A DNA stretch of 64,000 bases from positions 62,001 to 126,000 of the forward strand of contig NZ_BBBX01000002.1 in the NCBI RefSeq assembly GCF_001311785.1, read 5' to 3'. The stretch comes from Lacticaseibacillus saniviri JCM 17471 = DSM 24301 (GTDB lineage Bacteria > Bacillota > Bacilli > Lactobacillales > Lactobacillaceae). The notes under the pieces are model-generated. The model searched no databases and had not been told where the DNA came from. It was given only the letters and a program-made list of their open reading frames with translations. The position numbers and the translations under genes are program-made. Shown here one piece after another: positions 51,248-60,304 of this stretch. How positions within the stretch are numbered: position 1 is the stretch's first letter; each line of letters begins with the position of its first letter.

Positions 51248-52335
51248 ATGATTACATGGTCGCAAGCAAAAATTAAAGCATTTCAGAAGGCATTACTTGA
51301 TTGGTATGACCAAGAGGGCCGGGACTTGCCATGGCGGCAGGATCACGATCCCTATCATGTGATGGTCAGCGAGCTGATGTTGCAACAAACGCAAGTACAG
51401 ACGGTGATTCCCTATTATCAGCGATTCATTGGTCAATTTCCGACCGTTCAGGCGCTAGCTGAAGCGGATGAGGCGGATGTTCTCAAAGCGTGGGAGGGCC
51501 TTGGCTACTATTCACGAGCGAAGAACTTGCAAGGTGCAGCCAAACAATTGATGGCCGATTACAATGGTGAGTGGCCGCACACGGCTAAGGAATTGCAAGA
51601 ATTGCGCGGTATTGGACCATATACTGCGGGGGCGATTGCTAGCATTGCCTTTAACCAAGTGGAACCGGCTATCGATGGCAATGCCTTTCGTGTCTTTGCG
51701 CGTCTGTTCAAAATCGATGCGGATATTGCTAAGCCACAGAGCCGTGAGATTTTTGATGAGGTGATTCGCGCCGTTTTGCCACAGGACCGACCAGGCGACT
51801 TCAACCAAGCGGTCATGGATCTGGGTTCCACATACATGAGTGCCAAGGATCCCGATCCCGCACACTCGCCGGTGGCACAGTTTGACCAGAGCTACTTGGA
51901 TGATGAGGTGCTAGCCTATCCGGTGAAAAGTAAAAAGCAAAGCCGGTTGTGAAACGTTACTTCGCCTTGGCGATTCATAGTGAGGCCGGGTGGCTACTCG
52001 AGCAGCGGCCTAGCGCGGGCTTGTTGGCCGACCTGTGGATGATGCCATTGATTAATCGCGACGAGCTGGCGGAGACCACACTGATGACCGATGAGATTCA
52101 GTTAGCCGCTGACCAATTCGCGGCGAGCACAGGGTTAAACGTGGCCTTCGCCGATGCGGGGGTCAAAATGGTGAAGCACACCTTCACACATCAACAATGG
52201 CAACTGACAATTTTGGCCGCTGACAGTGAGCCAGTCGCGCTCAATTACCTGCCAGCACAATGGGTCAATGATTTTGATCGCGTGGCACTGCCGACGGTTC
52301 AAAAGAAGCTGAATGCTGCACTGGGGATTCAGTGA
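51248..52335 (+). CDS. mutY: A/G-specific adenine glycosylase lacking the Fe-S cysteines (frameshifted)
   Basis: About 362-aa base-excision-repair enzyme removing A opposite 8-oxoG. LPWRQDHDPYHVMVSELMLQ holds the catalytic Glu; LRGIGPYTAGAIASIAF is the helix-hairpin-helix; VEPAIDGNAFRVFAR holds the catalytic Asp. After MDLGSTYMSAKDPDPAHSPV the four cysteines of the usual C-x6-C-x2-C-x5-C cluster loop are all absent, without any frame change there. The Nudix-like 8-oxoG domain (VKRYFALAIHSEAGWLLEQRP to the end) follows a break near 51940. ATG 51248 follows AAAGGTGG. Confidence 0.88.
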
Positions 52336-52432
52336 GCATATCTGATACCACTTGAACCATTTAGCGCTATACTCGAGGTATTGAAAACGTGCTCACGTGA
52401 TGTGCAACGCGTTAACCTTGGGAGGGATTATC

Positions 52433-53224
52433 ATGGCAGTAACTGTGACAAACGATGTGGTCTATTCACCAGATTTGAATTTGACGTTGGATGTGTTCGT
52501 ACCGGACAACCCAAATCATGCGGCAATTTTGGACATTCATGGTGGCGGTTGGTTCCGTGGCGATAAGTCCAAGGAAGCGCCAATGGCTGAACGGTTTGCA
52601 GAAGCGGGGTTTGTTGTCTTTGTACCAAACTATCGCTTAGCACCGAAGACCTTCTTCCCTGCTGCTCGTGAAGATGTTCTCCAAGCTTATTCGTGGTTGA
52701 AGGAATCCGATTATGACTTTGATCGCGATAAGATTGCGGTCTTTGGCTCCAGTGCCGGTGGGTCTTTGTCCGTTGATGTCGGCTTGGCAACAGGCATTCC
52801 AACCGTGTCATGGTCCGGGATTTTTGATATCAAGAATTGGTTTGAATCCCACCCAGATGTTGTGGCGCAACCTGACACCCACACTGACTTTGTCAAAACA
52901 GCGAGTGCCCAAATTGACCAAGGCGGCCGCAACGATCCATTCTATAAGTGGTTCATCTTGAACTATGTCGATAGCGACGAGACCAAGTTCGATGATGTGG
53001 AACCATTCAAGCGGGTGACCGAGAAGGCTGGCCCAATGTACCTGGCTAACTCCCTGCAAGAAATCATTCCAACAAGTGGTGTGACCAGCTTAGCGGATGC
53101 CTTGGCGAAGGCAAACGTCCCAGTGATGACGCAGTTTGTCACCGGCGGCAAGCACGCTGAAGGCTACGTGGACAAGGCTTGGGATTACACCTTGGCATTC
53201 TACAAGCAATATCTTGAAGTCTAA
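52433..53224 (+). CDS. Alpha/beta hydrolase, HSL/carboxylesterase-like
   Basis: 263 aa, cytosolic. LDIHGGGWFRGDKS oxyanion hole (HGGG), VFVPNYRLAPKTFFP, nucleophile Ser in VFGSSAGGSLSVDVG, and a C-terminal TGGKHAEGYVDKAW carrying the His. These mark the hormone-sensitive-lipase-type esterases acting on short acyl esters. ATG 52433 follows TTGGGAGGGATTATC, so the earlier in-frame starts are not needed. Intact. Monocistronic, with its own terminator. Confidence 0.88.
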   Translation: MAVTVTNDVVYSPDLNLTLDVFVPDNPNHAAILDIHGGGWFRGDKSKEAPMAERFAEAGFVVFVPNYRLAPKTFFPAAREDVLQAYSWLKESDYDFDRDKIAVFGSSAGGSLSVDVGLATGIPTVSWSGIFDIKNWFESHPDVVAQPDTHTDFVKTASAQIDQGGRNDPFYKWFILNYVDSDETKFDDVEPFKRVTEKAGPMYLANSLQEIIPTSGVTSLADALAKANVPVMTQFVTGGKHAEGYVDKAWDYTLAFYKQYLEV

Positions 53225-53244
53225 CTTGGCTCTCTAATAAGATG

Positions 53245-53294
53245 AAAAAATGAGGCTGTGATGACCCAGATGGGTGACTCACAACCTCATTTTT
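53245..53294 (+). terminator. Intrinsic terminator
   Basis: AAAAATGAGGCTGTGA / TCACAACCTCATTTTT around a gacccagatgggtgac inner hairpin. Confidence 0.85.
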
Positions 53295-53362
53295 ATTGTT
53301 CAAACTCATTGATGCCGTCAAGTGGGCGCACTCTGGTAAAATAACAGCAGGAGGGTATGTCT

Positions 53363-54040
53363 ATGCGAACGTTAATTATTGTCAGTCACCCCAAGCTCGA
53401 GCAATCCAATACGCAACAATTCTTAAAAGAGAGCGCGGCACCTTTAGACGATGTCACGTGGTATCATCTCGATGCCCAGACGCATTTTGACGTCCAGACC
53501 GAAGCCACTCGCATTCAGGCGGCTGATCGTTTGATCTTTCAATTCCCATTGTACTGGTACAGTGCCCCGGCCTCACTCAAGCTGTGGTTGGACACCGTGT
53601 GGCTCAAGCAAGTGGCCTATAACGAATCCGGTGGTTTGCTGCAGGGCAAAGAGCTGGGTTTTGTGATTAGCTTCAGTCAGCCGTTAGCAGCGTATCAAAT
53701 TGGTGGGGCGGAAGGCTTTAGTGTGAGTGAATTGTTGACGCCGTATCGCGCTCTTGCCCACAAAACGGGATTAACGTTGATGCCACCGCTGACCATTCCT
53801 CAATTTGATTATCAAACGGAAGCGGAACATCAAGCCTTGCTGGTCCGCTATCAACAGTATCTGACGGTGGCCCATCCGCAGCGCTTTAACGAACGCGCGG
53901 AATGGTTTTTGACGCAGCTCCAATCACGTGTGAATAGCGATAGTGGGCAGTTGCTGGTGGATCAATTGATGGAACGACAAGAGCAACTGGAGCGGCTACA
54001 GATGACGCTAGGTGAATTAAAAACGGGGGAATCGGAATGA
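53363..54040 (+). CDS. NAD(P)H-dependent flavoprotein oxidoreductase, NQO/KefF-like
   Basis: 225-aa flavodoxin-fold reductase. LIIVSHPKLEQSNTQQFL (FMN/FAD phosphate loop), DRLIFQFPLYWYSAPASLKLWLD (flavin ring and partner site) and GKELGFVISFSQPLAAYQIGG are typical of the NQO1/KefF/MdaB group. ATG 53363 lies eight bases after GGAGGG; the in-frame ATG at 53357 is too close. The C-terminal 30 residues are a charged helix (QLMERQEQLERLQ). The stop overlaps the next small gene (ATGA). Intact. Confidence 0.86.
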   Translation: MRTLIIVSHPKLEQSNTQQFLKESAAPLDDVTWYHLDAQTHFDVQTEATRIQAADRLIFQFPLYWYSAPASLKLWLDTVWLKQVAYNESGGLLQGKELGFVISFSQPLAAYQIGGAEGFSVSELLTPYRALAHKTGLTLMPPLTIPQFDYQTEAEHQALLVRYQQYLTVAHPQRFNERAEWFLTQLQSRVNSDSGQLLVDQLMERQEQLERLQMTLGELKTGESE

Positions 54041-54216
54041 ATGACCTTGAAAACTGGCTCCACGAACAGGTGGCTGATTTGGAGAAGCAGGCCAAGAGTT
54101 ATCCCGATCAGGCCTTTTATCATGAGTTGAATCGCTTCATTCAGGAACAGCAAAAGCGCCTTGAACAGGCGGAAGGTGAAATCGATGGTCGCACTTGGAA
54201 TCATGAGCAGTGGTGA
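54037..54216 (+). CDS. Small helical protein coupled to the NQO-like gene
   Basis: 59 aa, MNDLENWLHEQVADLEKQAK..., largely amphipathic helix with IQEQQKRLEQAEGEIDGRTW. Its ATG overlaps the preceding stop, and the upstream GGGGGAATCGGA supplies a ribosome site, so it is translated with the flavoprotein. No family recognised; could be an accessory or stabilising subunit. Confidence 0.65.
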   Translation: MNDLENWLHEQVADLEKQAKSYPDQAFYHELNRFIQEQQKRLEQAEGEIDGRTWNHEQW

Positions 54217-54303
54217 GGCCGATGTGAAAATCACACTTTTGACCGAGGGCGAATGCGCTTGACTGTGCTATTCTTAGGTTATTAAGTGAGACAAAAAGGG
54301 GTT

Positions 54304-54822
54304 ATGAATATGCAATCTTTCTATGAACAATTGCAACGGTCCGCGTGGATTCGCTCATTGTTGATGTTGGGTGTTGGGGCGTGGATTGTGATCGCACCAC
54401 ACAGTGTCTTCAGTGTTGTGGTGTGGCTGATTGCCGGCGCGTTGATTCTTGGCGCTATTACGGCTTTTGCTAACGGCCGCCGCAGTGGCTATGGCACGAT
54501 GAGCGGTACCGGTTTGTTGGTCGCCGCGGTGTTAGTGCTATTGCTCTCGCGACCAGTTGTGGCGGCATTGCCATGGATTCTGGGCATCATGCTGGTTGTC
54601 TATGGCATCAATCATGTCGTCAGTGCGCGACGTGACCAGCAGTTCGTCAATGTGTCACCGATTCCGGCTATTCTCTATGGTATCTTGGTGATTATCGCAG
54701 GCGTCCTGTTGTTCTTCCACCCATTCGGCGCCGCTATCCTGGCTTTCCGGATCTTTGGTGGGTTCCTGGTTGTCATGGCCATTACTGAGCTATTCGGCTG
54801 GTTGACGTATCGGAACAAATAA
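54304..54822 (+). CDS. HdeD/DUF308-family membrane protein
   Basis: 172 aa with six hydrophobic helices in three pairs: RSLLMLGVGAWIVIAPHSVF, VVWLIAGALILGAITAF, and later YGINHVVSARRDQQF and GILVIIAGVLLFFHPF. Each pair ends with a P-x-x-[ST/A] turn, the DUF308 repeat. In E. coli HdeD helps acid resistance; the role here is unproven. ATG 54304 lies just after AAAAAGGGG. Intact, with its own terminator. Confidence 0.85.
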   Translation: MNMQSFYEQLQRSAWIRSLLMLGVGAWIVIAPHSVFSVVVWLIAGALILGAITAFANGRRSGYGTMSGTGLLVAAVLVLLLSRPVVAALPWILGIMLVVYGINHVVSARRDQQFVNVSPIPAILYGILVIIAGVLLFFHPFGAAILAFRIFGGFLVVMAITELFGWLTYRNK

Positions 54823-54840
54823 TCACTCAGAATTAAAACG

Positions 54841-54889
54841 AAAAGGAGTTAGTCACAACATCATTGGTGTTGTGACTAACTCCTTTTTG
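54841..54889. terminator. Strong terminator
   Basis: AAAAGGAGTTAGTCACAAC / GTTGTGACTAACTCCTTTTT, 19-bp stem. Confidence 0.93.
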
Positions 54890-54897
54890 TATGATGA

Positions 54898-55024
54898 AAC
54901 GTGCTCACATTCCCAACAATCTCCGTCTAGCTACTTTTCGCTCGTGCCATGACTGGCACTACGTTCAAAGCTCGCTAGTACTCGATTGCTAATCCTCGTG
55001 TTTTGAGCGCCTTTTGTCGCACTC
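54898..55024 (+). repeat. Intergenic hairpin repeat, copy G
   Basis: Shares CCAACAATCTCCGTCTA, CTCGATTGCTAA, TCCTCGTGTTTTGAGCGCC and TTTTGTCGCACTCTT with copies A and B but lacks most of the right block; looks like a deletion derivative. It ends at the stop codon of the kinase gene. Confidence 0.8.
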
Positions 55025-55846
55025 TTAATATTCTGGATTGACCAATGGGTTTGCCCAATGGTTGATTGGCCCATACTTGTGACCAACTTGAATTTCGTGT
55101 CCGATAGCTTGATTGACAAACCGCTTAGCGATGCGGATGGCATCTTCCACTGTGTTGCCCTTAGCAAGTTCAGCCGCGATGGTGGCGGACAGTGAGTCAC
55201 CTGTGCCGTTGACCCGATCCGTTTCATGATAAGGCTCGGCTAACCAGAAGGATTTGCCGGATTCCAATAAGACAAAATCGCGTACTTCGGTCTGTTCACC
55301 TGGCACGTGCTTGCCCTTGAGCATCACGTTCTTGGCACCCATGTCTTGCATGGCCTTAGCTGCCGCAACAATCTTCTCGTCCGTATCCAAGGTTTCGCCG
55401 ATGATGTGTTCCGCTTCATAGAAGTTTGGGGTGAGCACAGTCGTCAATGGCACGAGTTCATTCTTCAACGTTTCGAAGGCTTCTTCTTCCAACAACATTG
55501 CACCATGCTTGGTGATGATGACGGGATCGAGAACGAGTGGACCGAAATCATACTTCTTAAGGTTTTTGACAACGGTTCTGATCATTTCAGAATTGGCCAA
55601 CATACCAGTTTTTGCTGCGCGAATCTGAAGATCATCCGCCAATGCATCGAATTCGTGATCGATGAAATCGAGCGGAATCAAGGTACTGTCGTGAATCCCA
55701 TAGGAATTACCAGCAACAGCGGTGGTTAACACCACTGTGCCATAAGTGCCGCGCATGAAGAAGCTGTGCAGATCGGCTTGGATACCGGCGCTGCCATCGC
55801 TATCTGAGCCACCAATTGTGACCACTTGTGGAAATTCGTTTGCCAT
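55025..55846 (-). CDS. ThiD/PdxK-type hydroxymethylpyrimidine or pyridoxal kinase
   Basis: 273-aa ribokinase-fold kinase. VVTIGGSDSDGSAGIQADLH (N-terminal substrate loop), TAVAGNSYGIHDSTLI, AAKTGMLANSEMI, PNFYEAEHIIGE and the anion hole/catalytic Asp in DRVNGTGDSLSATIAAEL. Without other thiamine genes here it may act as a pyridoxal kinase, as proposed for ThiD-like PdxK in Firmicutes; sequence alone does not decide. ATG 55846 is preceded by TAGGAGGAACGTCT. Intact. Confidence 0.87.
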   Translation of the reverse strand: MANEFPQVVTIGGSDSDGSAGIQADLHSFFMRGTYGTVVLTTAVAGNSYGIHDSTLIPLDFIDHEFDALADDLQIRAAKTGMLANSEMIRTVVKNLKKYDFGPLVLDPVIITKHGAMLLEEEAFETLKNELVPLTTVLTPNFYEAEHIIGETLDTDEKIVAAAKAMQDMGAKNVMLKGKHVPGEQTEVRDFVLLESGKSFWLAEPYHETDRVNGTGDSLSATIAAELAKGNTVEDAIRIAKRFVNQAIGHEIQVGHKYGPINHWANPLVNPEY

Positions 55847-55881
55847 AGACGTTCCTCCTAGGCTATTGCCGATTAATAAGA

Positions 55882-55921
55882 AGAGGTTGCGACAAAGCTG
55901 AATGGGTTTGTCACAACCTCT
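55882..55921. terminator. Hairpin between the unknown operon and the kinase gene
   Basis: AGAGGTTGCGACAAA / TTTGTCACAACCTCT; one arm touches the stop codon of the upstream gene. T tract is weak on the minus strand. Confidence 0.6.
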
Positions 55922-57055
55922 ATGTTTGTCCATTAACCCTGAGTGGGCGAGTCGGACGTTGATTTAATTGTAAGGGCTGATTGGTCAAATTGCACGTGTT
56001 TTCAGTTAAAAGCTGGTTTTTTGGCAAGACTTGCTTCAACCAGTCACCAATAAACGGATATTGTTTATTCAATTCGATGATTTGAATCGTGTTTTCTGGA
56101 TAGCCGAGCTTCAAAGTATCGCTCTTAGGATCGACTTGAACCGTTAATGGCTGCTTGTTTGGTAAGACCAATTCATAGTGACCGTTGCCAGGCAATTGCC
56201 GCATCAAAATGGCATTGTTGGAGGCAGTGACGAAGAGTTCGTCGAGTGCTGGTGAATTGTTTGAGGAGCGCAAGTTGAGTTGTAAGGTCAAATTGTGATC
56301 CACTAATTCGTCCGGGATAGTTGTTGATGCCCAGCTGAACGTGGTCTTAGTCAAATCTTCAGTACCCAAGTCCATCCAGTCGTGACCGGCGTCATCGAGA
56401 ATTTGATAGCGACAACAACGGCGTTAGGATCGATGTCCATACTGAGTTGCACGTTGCCGGGTTCGTCGACGTGAACTGTCGTTGTGAGGGGTTGGGTGTT
56501 GTCATACTTGGTCTTGAAGCTGAGTTGATCGATAGGTTGTAAGACCGTGTCATCGATACTCAAGAAGCGATAGTCAGCGGTGTAGAGCACCTTGATAATG
56601 GTACTGAGTTGATCGAGTTCCGCTTGTGTAAAGACTAATTCAGCATCCTTAGCCGTGATTTGCAGGAGTGTTGGCAAGTTTTCAGAGACCAAGTGGCCAT
56701 CGTCACTCAATGGGTTCATTACGCTGAAGAGACCCAGTGTGCCGGTCTTTGTTTCGAGATTGAACTTCAGACCGGATTGTTCGGGTGTATTAGCGGCGCT
56801 CTCAATCCAGATGCGATCGAGAAAATCAGCGCTGACTCCACTGACTTCAGTGAGTGCCTGATAGAGTTTGTCACCCAACAGATCGGTGTAGCTCGCCAGC
56901 AAGCTTGTTTCGGCTGCCTGGCTGTTAACGAGTGGGGAAGACTTGAAACTCTTTTGCGCATTTTGCCAGTGGTTCGTCACTTGTTCACGAGCCTCACTCG
57001 CTGTTAACAATGATGTCAAAATTGATTTGAGTTTAGAATCGCGTAAGTTAAGCAT
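55920..57055 (-). CDS. Conserved-looking protein of unknown function (frameshifted)
   Basis: About 378 aa, soluble, no signal or membrane segment. N-terminal helical part (MLNLRDSKLKSILTSLLTASEAREQVTNHW), then beta-rich sequence with TKTGTLGLFSVMNPLSDDG, KVLYTADYRFLSIDD and MDLGTEDLTKTTFSWAST. Break near 56375 (VVVAIKF/DWMDLG). The end after NLTNQ may be altered by a further indel; another frame stops at 55934, clear of the hairpin. Its ATG overlaps the stop of the gene upstream, so the pair is translationally coupled. Not recognised. Confidence 0.65.
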
Positions 57056-57883
57056 GTTGATTGTCCCCCTCTACTTCTAAAGCGCGCATGAAGTCTTCCT
57101 TCAAATTGCCCAGGATGTTTTCAAATTGCGCGATAGAGCTGTAGGTAGACATCACGGCTTGATATTCATATCGGGTGATGGCGGCTGAAACCTGTAACTG
57201 GCGCTTGTTGGCGTCAAAGGTGCGGTCCGCATCCGCCTTGATATGATCGAATTGTTGGCGCAATTGTTGATTCTCATGGTGTTCAGGTGCTTCAACTTGT
57301 TCTTCTTCCTCTTCAGTGGGGTCGATGAACGTCTTGAGCAGACTGCGGAAGCCGCCACCGTTTGGCGTGCTGCTATCGCTGTCTTGTGCTTGTGTCGTAG
57401 CGGTATCGCTCTCTAACTGGTTCTGAAGGTGGTTGACCTCGCTATAAACACTCTTGCGCATGGCTTCGATTTGGTTATCGAGATAATTATCAGGATCGCT
57501 TGCGAAGGCTTGCAATTGTGGCAAAATAGCTTGTTCTTCATCGGTGACTTGAACAATCGAGCGGCTGAAGACACTCAGTTCACCGAATTCGCGCCGGTGG
57601 TACCAGTCACCAAAGTAAACATGACCATCATCACTGACTTCAAAAAAGGCACGTGACTACGCAGAAACTTAACGAATCGGGCTTGAAGAAAATCGTGCAG
57701 TTCTTCTTGCGCGCCCTTATCGTAAGCTAACACATATCCAGGTGCTTCAGTAATTGGTAAACGCAAATTATCTGCGGTCGTATCGAGGCCGCGGTAAAGT
57801 TGGAAGCTTGATTGTGCTTCCCACGCCTTATTAAAACGTTCAAAGAATTGTTGCTGGTAATGTAAACTGGATTCTACTGACAT
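57048..57883 (-). CDS. Protein of unknown function, first gene of a two-gene operon (frameshifted)
   Basis: About 278 aa. N-terminal region MSVESSLHYQQQFFERFNKA..., a strand-rich section HVYFGDWYHRREFGELSVFS, then a long acidic, Gln-rich coiled-coil region (NQLESDTATTQAQDSD; DPTEEEEEQVEAPEHHENQQ) and a final helix. No membrane segment. The frame breaks in the A run near 57648. ATG 57883 is preceded by GAGAGGTTGATTAT. Overlaps the next gene by 8 bp. No family recognised. Confidence 0.62.
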
Positions 57884-58076
57884 ATAATCAACCTCTCGAA
57901 TTGATAGAAATACTATTCCTAGTGTACCGCACTGAACCGCTGCCGGAAACCTTTGAGACAACTTATTCGCTCAAAACGTGAATCTGGTAGATAATAGTAG
58001 GAAAGCGTGAACAATGAAAACATCCCATAATTGTGATGCTTTCAAACAACGCCCAAGAAGATAAGGGGACGATGAG

Positions 58077-58723
58077 ATGAAGATTGCAGTATTTGGCGGT
58101 AGTGGCCGTGCGGGTCATGTGATTGTTGAAGAAGCCATTGCGCGGGGCCATCAAGTCACCGCAATTGTGCGGGATGAAGCGGCTGCGCGCCGGCGTTTGG
58201 CACCCGATGTACCATTGTTGGTGAAGGCGCCACAAGATGTCACAACAGCGGATCTGGCGGGTTTTGATGCGTGGTGGATGCCTTGAGTGTGCCATGGGGA
58301 TCCGGTTTAGGTTATCTGCATCTCGATTTTGCCAAGCACATCATTGAGATTCTTGCCAACACACCAACACTGGCTGTCTTTATTTTGGGGAGTGCGAGTC
58401 TCAAGATGCCTGGCGATTCACAGCCAATGTTTGAGGAGTTCCCACCAGAAGCCTCACAGGCACCGTGGTATGATGGCGCGAATTTCCAGTACCAAGAATG
58501 GCAATTCCTGGAAACTGTCACAAACGTGAACTGGATTGGTGTTTCACCGAGTGAAGCCTTCCCAACGGGGCCCAAGACAGGGTATGTGATGGGCACTGAC
58601 ACCTTATTAGCGGATGATCAGGGGCAATCCCAGATTTCAACCGGTAACATGGCCGCAGCCATTCTTGACGAACTCGAGCACCCACAACACATTAAGCAAC
58701 GCTTCACAGTCCGTGATAAGTAA
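58077..58723 (+). CDS. NmrA-like/NAD(P)-binding atypical SDR (frameshifted)
   Basis: About 215 aa. N-terminal Rossmann motif MKIAVFGGSGRAGHVIVEEA and GHQVTAIVRDEAAA; then PWGSGLGYLHLDFAKHIIEIL, FILGSASLKMPG, and WQFLETVTNVNWIGVSPSEAF, a pattern of YwnB/NmrA-type short SDRs that sense or use NAD(P)H. The break is near 58272 (GFDA/VVDALSVPWG). ATG 58077 follows AAGGGGACGATGAG. No catalytic Tyr-x3-Lys in the usual place. Function unknown. Confidence 0.82.
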
Positions 58724-58730
58724 GAGAATA

Positions 58731-58765
58731 AAAAAGAGGCCACGCTTACCGACGTGGCCTCTTTT
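58731..58765 (+). terminator. Intrinsic terminator
   Basis: AAAAAGAGGCCACG / CGTGGCCTCTTTT, loop cttaccga. Confidence 0.92.
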
Positions 58766-58816
58766 ACTTGATTTGGGTGTGTTAACACCGAATTGTATTT
58801 ACTTAGGAGGAGTAAA

Positions 58817-58906
58817 ATGAAGAAATCAAGTTTGTTTGGATTGCTTATCTCTACGGTATTTAGATTATCGAATAAATGTGAAAATTCTATGACGATTTCA
58901 CCATGA
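58817..58906 (+). CDS. Very short ORF, possibly a peptide or gene remnant
   Basis: 29 codons, MKKSSLFGLLISTVFRLSNK..., with AGGAGGAG at ideal distance before ATG 58817. Short hydrophobic segment after a basic start. It could be the beginning of a broken lipoprotein or exported protein gene. From 58907 to 59040 nothing further is recognisable apart from a weak AAGCTGAG / CGGCTTTT hairpin. Confidence 0.3.
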   Translation: MKKSSLFGLLISTVFRLSNKCENSMTISP

Positions 58907-59052
58907 CTTCGTGAAACAAAACAATTTGTTTGCTGAGAGTGGTTGAACTCTCTGTGCGAATTGGTTAGAGTGAGACTATTCGAAAGCACGATGAAAAGCT
59001 GAGCCCCAACCAGGCCCGGCTTTTAATATGACGCAATAGTGGAGGCGATTAG

Positions 59053-60229
59053 TTGCAGCAAAAGGAATTAAAGTTGAAATGGTTGTTTTTGGGATCCTTG
59101 GTCACCAATACTGGGGTAAGCTTCATCTGGCCACTCACTACAATTTACATGCATGAATATCTGCATGAATCACTGACGGTGTCCGGGATTGTCTTATTCC
59201 TCTATTCCATGTTCATGGTGGTTGGTAATTACGCGGGTGGTTACTTATTTGATAAGTGGCGCCCGTATCCAACGATTCTAATGGGGATTGCCATCAATAC
59301 ATTGGCATCAGCAGCGTTGATTTTTGGCACGGTTGGCCGACCTATGCGCTGCTGCTCATCGGCTTGGGCTTCGGGAACGGTATCGTAGTGACGGCGCTGA
59401 ATTCGTATGCGACCATCGTGACGAGTCGCAAACCCAGCTATATTTTCAACGTCTTGTACTTCATGTCAAACCTCGGCTTAGTTATCGGGACGTTGGTGGT
59501 TGGCTACATTTTGCCGCTCGGAATTACGTATCTCTTCATGTTGGCCTTTGCGCTCTTTGCGCTGTTCTTTGTGGTTGCCTTACTTTTTTATCGGATTGCA
59601 CCACGACCAAACGGGAAACGGTGGTCAAGGCAGCTGGGGCACCAGAGGTCAATCCTTATCGGACACGGATTATTTTGTTATTGATCACATTGCTCATCAC
59701 CTGGATTACCTATGAACAGTGGCAGAGCAACATTTCAACTTACATGCTACATCTGGGCATGACCGTTAAGGATTATAGCTTCCTGTGGACCTTTAATGCC
59801 GTGATTATTGTCATCTTCCAGCCTGTCTTGACGCACTTTGATGACTGGTTGCTCGAGCACATCAATCTTCGGCTCAATTTGGGCTTTGTCTTGTTTGCCT
59901 CGGCCTTCTTGGTGTTAATCTGGGCCAAGCAGTATTGGTTGTTCTTGACCTCGATGGGTGTGCTAACATTGGGAGAAATCCTTGCACTGCCGGCAGTGTC
60001 GACATTTGTCGAAATGTACTCACCGGCCAATCAAAAAGGACGCTATCAGGGTTTTGTTCAAGTGTTTGCGTCCATTGGGCGCGCACTTGGCCCACTGATT
60101 GGGGCGTTAGTGATTGAAGGATTTAGTTACCAAACGCTCTTCATCGGTTCAACGCTTGCAATTTTGATTTCGGTGGCAATCTTTGCGATGAATTACCGCA
60201 AAGCACGCGCCATTCGTCGGCGAATGTAA
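59053..60229 (+). CDS. Major facilitator superfamily transporter (frameshifted)
   Basis: About 392 aa, 12 hydrophobic segments. The loop 2-3 motif appears as GNYAGGYLFDKWRPYP, and the second half has WQSNISTYMLHLGMTVKDYSF, VSTFVEMYSPANQKGRYQGFVQ and ALGPLIGALVIEGF, typical of MFS exporters such as YttB/YfmO types. TTG 59053 follows GGAGG by seven bases. Breaks near 59335 and 59610. Substrate unknown. No adjacent regulator. Confidence 0.83.
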
Positions 60230-60304
60230 GTGTCGGAAGATGATTGCTATTTTGTGTCATTAGCCGTATAACAAAAGGCGTTAATCCTGAAAGGTGGTGC
60301 CAAT

